Source: Actinomycetota bacterium (GTDB lineage Bacteria > Actinomycetota > Actinomycetes > Nanopelagicales > Nanopelagicaceae). Taken from it: a stretch of DNA of 7,493 nucleotides. Below, piece by piece: positions 1-5,247 of the stretch. The translations under genes and the position numbers were made by a program. Positions within the stretch are counted from its first letter, which is position 1, and each line of letters starts with the position of its first letter. The notes under the pieces were generated by a model that saw nothing but the letters and a program-made list of their open reading frames with translations, ran no database searches and had not been told where the DNA came from. The stretch lies in assembly GCA_009702525.1 (NCBI GenBank), contig WLHW01000058.1, positions 1-7,493 of the forward strand, in the 5' to 3' direction.

Positions 1-638
1 CTAACAAAAAGTTCGAAGGAGATATACGCAGCTATCGGATCACCTGGCAGTGTGACAACGGGTGTCTTATCGGGTCCGATAACTCCATAGTTGTGTCGCC
101 CGCTCATCTCAATTGCAAGATCAACGGTGGTGATTTCTCCCATCCTTGATAGCGTACGAGTGATGAGGTCAAAAGAATCATCATTTCGTTCACCACTAAT
201 AATTATTAAATCCGCTCGAACTAGCTGGTCTTCGATTACACCAAGAAGTTCATCTTCATCATCTGGAATTGAGTGCACTCGATATGCAACTGCCCCAACT
301 TCGCGCACGGCAGTTGTAAGAAGCCATGAATTTGTTTCATACTCTTCATCACCTTGGAGGGCTATACCTGGTTCTACTAAATCCGGGCCAGCCGATAGAA
401 CCACTACTCGAGGGTGAGGACGTGTTGGCAGATGATCTAGACCAATTGAGGCAGCAAGTCCGATCTGAGTAGATCGAATTCGGCTTCCACTTCGCATTAC
501 TAGCCGCTCACCAGCAGAAACATCCTCGGACAACGTTGCCCCGTGTGCATCCAAGAGCGGCATATCAAATGACTCTAAAGGCTTACAGATGGCGAGAAGT
601 GAGGTGAGAAATTCATCTACCCGCGTGTGCTCTGCCAT
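1..638 (-). CDS. MoeA-family protein lacking domain II (C-terminus outside window)
   Basis: The reading frame is open from ATG 638 to the left edge (212 full codons) and no stop is reached. The N-terminus (VDEF...PLESFDMPLLDAHGATLSEDV, about residues 7-41 with a gap) fits the first helices of molybdopterin molybdotransferase MoeA. It is followed at once by SAGERLVMRSGSRI and IGLAASIGL, which in MoeA come about 100 residues later. The rest follows the MoCF/MoeA domain III: PRVVVLSAGPDL, LIIISGE, then VVTLPGDPIAAYISFELFV at the edge. Missing or altered are the MDGYA segment, STGDEL (here SAGPDL), SGGVSVG (here SGERNDDS) and the lysine motif PGKP (here MSGRH). Known MoeA inserts molybdate into adenylated molybdopterin in the cytoplasm; this version probably cannot. 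The family assignment is firm, but the function is unknown. ATG 638 is chosen because homology begins near residue 7. There is no Shine-Dalgarno sequence, and the gene may be leaderless. Confidence 0.85.
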   Translation of the reverse strand, partial: MAEHTRVDEFLTSLLAICKPLESFDMPLLDAHGATLSEDVSAGERLVMRSGSRIRSTQIGLAASIGLDHLPTRPHPRVVVLSAGPDLVEPGIALQGDEEYETNSWLLTTAVREVGAVAYRVHSIPDDEDELLGVIEDQLVRADLIIISGERNDDSFDLITRTLSRMGEITTVDLAIEMSGRHNYGVIGPDKTPVVTLPGDPIAAYISFELFV

Positions 639-644
639 AATCAC

Positions 645-650
645 ACCATA
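645..650 (-). promoter_or_regulatory. Probable -10 element for a leaderless MoeA-like transcript
   Basis: On the minus strand the hexamer TATGGT fits the actinobacterial TAnnnT -10 consensus. It is followed by six bases (GTGATT) and then the ATG at 638. That spacing would place the transcription start on or next to the start codon. This agrees with the absence of any purine-rich ribosome binding site upstream. No good -35 hexamer is seen; an A-tract lies further upstream (complement of 665-671). Confidence 0.45.
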
Positions 651-694
651 CTTGTAAGGCCTGCTTTTTTTGGGATTTAAGCCCGCGAAATACT

Positions 695-700
695 GGAGGG
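695..700 (+). promoter_or_regulatory. Ribosome binding site that fixes the cyclo-ligase start
   Basis: GGAGGG ends five bases before ATG 706 and is a strong Shine-Dalgarno sequence. It lies inside the extra coding stretch that an upstream in-frame TTG (670) would add, so it decides in favour of ATG 706. Confidence 0.8.
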
Positions 701-705
701 ACCAG

Positions 706-1254
706 ATGAATCAGAACACAGTCAAGAAAGAGTTACGCACTCGTTTGCGTCGCGAGCGGAGCCAAAAATTCATTCCTTCTAATTTCAATGTGATTTTGAA
801 ATCCCCAGAAATTGCCAGTGCAACAACCATCGCTTCTTATTTCTCTTATGGGGACGAACCAAGTACTGATGAGATTAATCAAGCTTTCTTGAAAGCGGGT
901 AAGAAACTGCTTCTTCCACGCGTTAATAGCCTAACTCTTGATTGGGTTTATTGGGATGGCGATATGAAAAAAATAAAAGTTACTAAGAATTTGGCCGAGC
1001 CCATTGGGCCAGCAACTGAGGATTTTAGCGAGCTATCAGCTGTGGTTGTTCCGGCACTTCACATTGACAAAGATGGCTACCGATTGGGGCAAGGTGGTGG
1101 TTTTTACGACCGAGCCCTTACGTATCTTCCTGGTTGGAAAATTGGTTTAGTCCATACAGGAGAATTAACTGGAATGACTCTTCCACGAGAAACACACGAC
1201 ATGCCACTCGATGCTGCAGCAACACCATCGATTGTTGTTCGGTTTAAGCGTTAA
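706..1254 (+). CDS. 5-formyltetrahydrofolate cyclo-ligase
   Basis: A 182-residue cytoplasmic enzyme, the usual length for this family. It converts 5-formyl-THF plus ATP to 5,10-methenyl-THF and so returns the storage or inhibitory folate to the one-carbon pool. Visible family marks are the basic N-terminal helix (KKELRTRLRRER, residues 7-18), IASYFSYGDEPSTDEI (42-57), LLLPRV (68-73), and the phosphate/ATP loop GYRLGQGGGFYDRAL (124-138). The C-terminal LPRETHDMPLDAAATP (159-174) is also typical. The start at 706 is supported by GGAGGG. An in-frame TTG at 670 would add 12 residues without homology. The gene is divergent from the MoeA-like gene, as Rv0992c is from galU-moeA1 in Mycobacterium tuberculosis. 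Its TAA lies in TTAA at 1251-1254, which also carries the stop of the convergent dehydrogenase gene. Confidence 0.95.
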   Translation: MNQNTVKKELRTRLRRERSQKFIPSNFNVILKSPEIASATTIASYFSYGDEPSTDEINQAFLKAGKKLLLPRVNSLTLDWVYWDGDMKKIKVTKNLAEPIGPATEDFSELSAVVVPALHIDKDGYRLGQGGGFYDRALTYLPGWKIGLVHTGELTGMTLPRETHDMPLDAAATPSIVVRFKR

Positions 1255-2396
1255 ATAGTTGGAAGATTACGCGCCATTACGATGCGCTGAATCTGATTTG
1301 TACCCTCATAAATCTGCGTTAGCTTTGCATCGCGCATCATGCGCTCAACTGGATAATCAGAGACATAGCCGTACCCACCAAGAATCTGCACCGCATCTTG
1401 CGTGACTTTCATAGCTGTATCACTAGCAAAACACTTACTTGCTGCTGAGAAAAAGCGTAAATCTTTCTCATTATTTTCACTCTTTATTGCGGCTGCGTAT
1501 GTCAATACGCGAGCGGCCTCAATGTTCATAGCCATGTCGGCCAACATGAACTGCACTCCTTGGAAATCAAATATCTCTTTACCGAATTGCTTTCGCTCGT
1601 GCGAATACTTAGCCGCAGTGTCTAATGCACCTTGAGCTAAACCAAGTGCTTGCGCAGCAATAGTTATACGCGTGTGATCAAGAGTGTTCATTGCGAGAAT
1701 AAAACCTGCTCCAACCTCACCAATGCGTCGATCATCGCTTAATTCAACGTTATCAAAATAAACTTCTCGCGTTGGTGATCCTCTAAATCCCATCTTTTTT
1801 TCCGGTGCACCAAAAGAGACTCCAGGATCGGATTTTTCAATAACAAATGCTGTGATTCCCTTAGAGCCAAGTGTTGGATCAGTCTGAGCTAGAACCGTAT
1901 AAAACTCTGAAACACCTGCATTTGAAATCCACTTTTTACTACCATTGATTAACCAACTATCGCCTTGACGTATCGCTTTTGTGCGAAGCGCAGAGGCATC
2001 AGAGCCGGCTTCTGACTCTGAGAGTGCGTAAGAAAAGCCTTTACCAGCGCTCAGTTGCGTTAGCCAGCGAGTTTTTTGTGCTTCATTGCCACCCAAAATT
2101 AAAGGAAGCGATCCAAGTTTATTTACTGCCGGGATGAGTGATGAGGCACCACATACTCGAGCGACTTCTTCAATAATAATCACAGTTGCCAAGGCATCGG
2201 CACCATCGCCACCATACGACGTTGGAACATGGGATGCGGAAAGTCCGGCCCTCTGTAATGCGTTAGCAGCTTCTTGGGGATAGCGATGTTCTTCATCTAC
2301 AGCTTGCGCAAAAGGTGCAATCTCTTTTTCAGCTAAAGCCCGAACGCTTTCGCGCAGATCTTTATACTCGCTAGGTAAGGTAAATAAATTTTCCAT
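1251..2396 (-). CDS. Acyl-CoA dehydrogenase (FAD flavoprotein)
   Basis: A 381-residue enzyme of the short/medium-chain acyl-CoA dehydrogenase type, which introduces the alpha-beta double bond and passes electrons to ETF. The fold is complete. An all-helical N-terminal domain is followed by YALSESEAGSDA (123-134), the FAD-contact motif WISNAG (156-161) and MGFRGSPTREVYFDNVEL (202-219). Next come ERKQFGKEIFDFQGVQFMLADMA (267-289) and GGYGYVSDYPVERMMRDAK (340-358). The catalytic base is Glu364 in IYEGTNQIQR, the usual position for short- and medium-chain enzymes rather than isovaleryl- or long-chain ones. The exact substrate (butyryl-, branched-chain or medium-chain CoA) cannot be read from the sequence. 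The ATG overlaps the upstream CtaG stop by one base (TAATG), so it is the last gene of the copC-ctaG operon and probably translationally coupled. The functional link to copper genes is unclear. Confidence 0.93.
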   Translation of the reverse strand: MENLFTLPSEYKDLRESVRALAEKEIAPFAQAVDEEHRYPQEAANALQRAGLSASHVPTSYGGDGADALATVIIIEEVARVCGASSLIPAVNKLGSLPLILGGNEAQKTRWLTQLSAGKGFSYALSESEAGSDASALRTKAIRQGDSWLINGSKKWISNAGVSEFYTVLAQTDPTLGSKGITAFVIEKSDPGVSFGAPEKKMGFRGSPTREVYFDNVELSDDRRIGEVGAGFILAMNTLDHTRITIAAQALGLAQGALDTAAKYSHERKQFGKEIFDFQGVQFMLADMAMNIEAARVLTYAAAIKSENNEKDLRFFSAASKCFASDTAMKVTQDAVQILGGYGYVSDYPVERMMRDAKLTQIYEGTNQIQRIVMARNLPTI

Positions 2397-4243
2397 TATT
2401 TTTCATCTCTATCGCGTTGGGCTAGTTCTTGTAGGTAGTTATTATATTGAGCTAATTCATCTGGCCTACCCATAGCTGCGGCACGGGCAACATTTCGGTC
2501 GATTCGTTTAACTTCCCGGGAATCATCTTTGATCCAGCTTATAAATGTAGCAACTAGTGCAAGAAGTATCGGAATCTCTCCCATGGCCCAACCAATAGAG
2601 CCCCCTAGTTTTTGATCTACTAATAAATCCGTCAACCATGGTGTCTGCAAAGAAGCAAAATAGCCGCGATCAATGAGGGTTGTTGATGACATTAATGCAA
2701 TCGAGAAAAATGCGTGCATACTCATGGCCGCAAAGACCACAACGATCCGAACTAAGTGTGGGACCCGGCGTGGATTTGGATCGATTCCAATAATGACATG
2801 GAAGAAAAGAACGCCAGCCAGAATGAAGTGCAGGTTCATTAGGAGGTGGCCCACATGAGTTTGCATCAAATTTCCGAATAGATTTGTAGAGTAAAGAGCA
2901 AAGAGTGAACCATCAAAGATCGCAAGAGCCACAATAGGGTTGGTGTAAAAAACTGCCACCTTTGAATGCAACGCCGCCAAAAGTGTTCCCCGAACTCCTC
3001 GCTCATCTTTGTTGCGAGCTTGTGGAAGAGTTCTCAGCGCTAAAGTAATCGGTGCGCCTAATACGATTCCAATGGGAGCGATCATTCCTAAGACCATGTG
3101 AGCCACCATGTGATAAGAAAAAGCAAAATTCGCATACAAGCCAAGGCCACCACTTGTTGCAAAATCAATTGCGGCGACTCCAGATGTAAATGCAACGGTT
3201 CGTCCAACTGGCCATTCATCACCACGTTTTGTCAGGATAAGAACACCTTTTATATAAAGGGCAATTGCAGTTACTAAGAGACTCATCATCAAAGCGTTTG
3301 GCTCATAACTAAAGAAAATTCGACTCCAGGTTGGTGGAGGTGGAGTAGAAATTCCTGCAACAGCAACTGCGGGATCAAATCGTGGTCGTGTTGGTCTTAT
3401 TGGTGCCTGGTTTGAGGATAACCAAGCACCCATCGCAACAGTAGTAACCATTATAAAAGCTTCAGTTAAAACGAGAGTTGAAAAAGCTTTCCAATCAATC
3501 GACTTTTTGCTAGCCAAATTCTTTCGGTGCTTATAGCCAATAACAACCAAAATAACTGTTGCGATGATCTTGGCAATCACCACGTATGCAAAGGCCGAAT
3601 TCCATGCCGCTTTGAAATTTAAGCGCGCCCAAGCATTAACAACACCGCTGGCTACAACAGCGACCACTGCCCACAACGCTAGCTGGCTAAAGCGCGGGAC
3701 TGCTATGGGGCGATCCTCTGGATCAAGCAAAGCAATAGAGATAATTCCACCTACCCACAACGCTAAGCCAACTACGTGAATTATTAGTGAACCGACCGCT
3801 AAACCATGTGAGCCACTTGAGGCTGCATGGCTTTGAAAAATAGGTGCAACCAGACCAATGAGTGAAAGAATTAAGAGAAATACCGCGGACATAACACGTT
3901 GAACTCGAAATGCCAATAATGCGACTAAGAGAGCGATACCTACTTGAAAAAACAGATACTGACCGAGCGTAATTTGGGTTATAAATGAGCGAAGTACGGT
4001 TGGATCAAGTGCAACAGAAATCGATTGACCTAAAATAGTTGCAAGTGTAAAAATGATTACACCGATTGAGCCAACGGCCCACGTGAGCGCTGAACCCAAC
4101 AAAAGTCGCTTGAGTTTTTTTGCCGATGTAGACAAGTCCCCATCTACATCTAGTAGTAAAAACCCCATTGAAAGTAGCGTTCCAATTGTTGTAAAACTGC
4201 CAAGTAGGGATAGATACTTAAAAATTGTCGAAAATGCAGTCAT
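2396..4243 (-). CDS. ctaG: CopD-CtaG fusion membrane protein (copper handling / cytochrome c oxidase assembly)
   Basis: A 615-residue polytopic protein with two modules. Residues about 10-275 are CopD-like: several membrane helices, SHAASSGSHG with His139 and His146, then His156 before LALWVGGIISI and SGVVNAWARL. Residues about 315-570 are a Caa3-type CtaG domain with FSYHMVAHMVLGMIAPIG (His378, His382), GAPITLALRTLP, HLLMNLHFILAG (His466, His472), FFHVIIGIDPNPRR (His482) and MSMHAFFSIALM (His510). A Pro-rich linker (about 280-305) joins them. The C-terminal tail after the last helix is charged and cytoplasmic. The fusion is known in actinobacteria. CtaG helps deliver copper to the CuB centre of aa3 oxidase, and CopD is a presumed copper importer. 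Here the His ligands are retained. The start ATG overlaps the CopC-like stop by four bases (ATGA), and the stop overlaps the dehydrogenase ATG. The ribosome binding site is weak, so coupling is likely. Confidence 0.9.
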   Translation of the reverse strand: MTAFSTIFKYLSLLGSFTTIGTLLSMGFLLLDVDGDLSTSAKKLKRLLLGSALTWAVGSIGVIIFTLATILGQSISVALDPTVLRSFITQITLGQYLFFQVGIALLVALLAFRVQRVMSAVFLLILSLIGLVAPIFQSHAASSGSHGLAVGSLIIHVVGLALWVGGIISIALLDPEDRPIAVPRFSQLALWAVVAVVASGVVNAWARLNFKAAWNSAFAYVVIAKIIATVILVVIGYKHRKNLASKKSIDWKAFSTLVLTEAFIMVTTVAMGAWLSSNQAPIRPTRPRFDPAVAVAGISTPPPPTWSRIFFSYEPNALMMSLLVTAIALYIKGVLILTKRGDEWPVGRTVAFTSGVAAIDFATSGGLGLYANFAFSYHMVAHMVLGMIAPIGIVLGAPITLALRTLPQARNKDERGVRGTLLAALHSKVAVFYTNPIVALAIFDGSLFALYSTNLFGNLMQTHVGHLLMNLHFILAGVLFFHVIIGIDPNPRRVPHLVRIVVVFAAMSMHAFFSIALMSSTTLIDRGYFASLQTPWLTDLLVDQKLGGSIGWAMGEIPILLALVATFISWIKDDSREVKRIDRNVARAAAMGRPDELAQYNNYLQELAQRDRDEK

Positions 4244-4761
4244 CGATCTCTAAAAAGCTTTCGTGCATATAACGAAAGCCCAACAAGAATAAATAATGCA
4301 ACAATGAGAATAAAGATTATGAATACATTTGTTCCCCAACTACTGCTCGCTGGTGTTTGAGATTGCGTTGGAGTAGGGGTTGGCTCACTTGGTGAAATCA
4401 CACTTGGAGCGGAAAAGTTAAATGTGAATGAACCTTCTAGTGGTGCATCACCTTCAGAGTAAAGAAGATAGTTCACTCGATAAATTCCAGTAAGGGTTAA
4501 AGCGCTTAAGCCAACAGTTGCTGTAGCACCATCCACCATAATCGTTCCATCATCAACGCGTGTACCTTCAGGATCGGTAACAGTTAACTCATTTGCATCC
4601 GGTAAGAGCGCAACTTGCGTTGTGAGAGTCACAGAGGTGGGCGCAGTTGTGAGGGTGGAGCCGCTGATAGGTATGGTCGTTATCAAGGAGTTAGCAGTTG
4701 CACCTGCCATGCCAAGGGTCGAGAAAATAATAAGAAAAGCCGAGATCAGCTTTATTTTCAT
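4240..4761 (-). CDS. CopC-like exported, membrane-anchored protein without copper ligands
   Basis: A 173-residue protein. It has a signal peptide (residues 1-23, hydrophobic core ISAFLIIFSTLGMA, possible cleavage ATA|NS), then a CopC-type beta-sandwich (24-118) with PISGSTLTTAPTSVTLTT, LTVTDPEGTRV, LTGIYRVNYLLYSEGDAPLEGSFTFNF. A Ser/Thr/Pro linker (119-141), a membrane helix (about 145-166) and a short basic tail follow. Topology would be outside-facing with one anchor. CopC normally binds Cu(II) through the N-terminal His and an Asp/His in the S-x-D-G-H-P motif. Here the mature N-terminus lacks His, the motif reads SEGDAP, and the whole protein has no His or Cys. It is first in the operon with CopD-CtaG, so it probably works with that protein, but as a structural or sensing partner rather than a classical Cu(II) carrier (inference). 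Start ATG 4761 has a GA-rich ribosome binding site (AGAGAGGGG) six bases upstream. Confidence 0.85.
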   Translation of the reverse strand: MKIKLISAFLIIFSTLGMAGATANSLITTIPISGSTLTTAPTSVTLTTQVALLPDANELTVTDPEGTRVDDGTIMVDGATATVGLSALTLTGIYRVNYLLYSEGDAPLEGSFTFNFSAPSVISPSEPTPTPTQSQTPASSSWGTNVFIIFILIVALFILVGLSLYARKLFRDR

Positions 4762-4866
4762 CGTAAACCCCTCTCTTTCTATCCTCGATTCGCTCCTATC
4801 GTCCCACTTCTTTAGACTTACTATCTACCCCCGCGAGGGTGCGATTCGCCTCAGATTGGAGCACGG
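4762..4866. promoter_or_regulatory. Divergent regulatory region between the copC-like operon and fmdB
   Basis: These 105 bases must hold the promoters of both directions. On the minus strand AGAGAGGGG precedes the CopC-like ATG; on the plus strand GGAG (4858-4861) sits five bases before the fmdB ATG. TACTAT (4819-4824, plus strand) fits TAnnnT and is a weak -10 candidate for fmdB, without a recognisable -35. The octamer CGATTCGC occurs twice in the same direction (4786-4793 and 4842-4849), which could be chance or an operator. No minus-strand -10 stands out. Confidence 0.45.
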
Positions 4867-5100
4867 ATGCCTACGTATCAATATGCATGTAACTCGTGTG
4901 CCCACGAATTCGAGGCTTTTCAATCCTTCTCTGATGATTCCTTGACCCAATGCCCGCAGTGTCAGGGAGAAATCAGAAAGGTATACACCGCCGTCGGCGT
5001 AGTTTTTAAAGGTTCCGGATTTTATAAAACTGATTCAGTAGCAAATAAAACAACGACACCAACCCCGGCGCCGGTAACCCCAGCGCCTAAGACTGATTAA
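4867..5100 (+). CDS. FmdB-family zinc-ribbon protein
   Basis: A 77-residue protein beginning MPTYQYAC, the signature of FmdB/CxxC-CxxC regulatory-type zinc ribbons. The metal site is C8-x2-C11 and C29-x2-C32, typical for a single structural Zn(II). It is followed by the conserved GVVFKGSGFYKTD (44-56) and a low-complexity Thr/Pro/Ala tail (about 60-77) that should be disordered. The family was named after a putative amidase regulator. The mycobacterial member Rv0991c, next to the folate cyclo-ligase gene, has been described as a redox-regulated chaperone with a disordered C-terminus. The layout here is similar, so a thiol-switch chaperone role is possible but not shown. A GGAG ribosome binding site supports the start. 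Its stop shares TTAA (5097-5100) with the convergent small gene. Confidence 0.9.
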   Translation: MPTYQYACNSCAHEFEAFQSFSDDSLTQCPQCQGEIRKVYTAVGVVFKGSGFYKTDSVANKTTTPTPAPVTPAPKTD

Positions 5101-5213
5101 TTTTCGTGATGTGGTGGTTTATCTGACTTAATTTCTTCTTCGCGCCGAGCTTGTTCGGCAGCTGCTTCTGGGTCGATCTCATCTGAAGTAACTGAAGGAA
5201 AGAGATCGCTCAT
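5097..5213 (-). CDS. Probable 38-residue acidic small protein
   Basis: An open frame of 38 codons fills the gap between fmdB and the transporter gene on the opposite strand. The product starts MSDLFPSVTSDEIDPEAAAE, continues with a charged helix-like QARREEEIKSDK and ends PPHHEN. It has no signal peptide, membrane segment or cysteine, and I do not recognise a family. Support for it being real: it starts exactly six bases after a good -10 hexamer (TAGAAT), it uses no rare-looking codons, and it ends in the same TTAA palindrome that stops fmdB, as at 1251-1254. The composition looks like protein rather than antisense noise. Against it: there is no Shine-Dalgarno sequence, the length is short, and conservation is unknown. 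A possible alternative is that this is only the 5' leader region of the transporter gene. Confidence 0.55.
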   Translation of the reverse strand: MSDLFPSVTSDEIDPEAAAEQARREEEIKSDKPPHHEN

Positions 5214-5219
5214 GTCATC

Positions 5220-5225
5220 ATTCTA
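5220..5225 (-). promoter_or_regulatory. Probable -10 element for a leaderless small-protein transcript
   Basis: On the minus strand TAGAAT matches TATAAT in five of six positions and is followed by six bases (GATGAC) and then ATG 5213. This is the same geometry as before the MoeA-like gene. The -35 region is poor, as is often the case in actinobacteria. Transcription would begin at or next to the start codon. Confidence 0.5.
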
Positions 5226-5247
5226 ACCGCAGAAAAGGAAGTACGTC

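Noticed and set aside
91..417. Plus-strand open frame of 108 codons, Ser/Arg-rich
   Set aside because: It is antisense to the MoeA-like gene, whose product aligns with a known fold; composition is typical of a shadow frame.
655..671. AGGCCT palindrome followed by seven Ts, looking like a terminator
   Set aside because: The palindrome is only six bases with no loop, and the site lies in a divergent promoter region where no plus-strand transcript should end.
670..705. In-frame TTG start that would lengthen the folate cyclo-ligase by 12 residues
   Set aside because: The added residues have no family counterpart and the strong GGAGGG at 695-700 lies inside the extension, just before ATG 706.
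4622..4945. Plus-strand open frame of 107 codons overlapping the CopC-like gene and fmdB
   Set aside because: It runs antisense to the CopC-like gene and out of frame through fmdB, both of which have clear families and ribosome binding sites.
5129..5134. TAATTT as a -10 box for the transporter gene
   Set aside because: It would leave a leader of more than 100 bases and has no -35; the match to TAnnnT alone is too common in AT-rich DNA.
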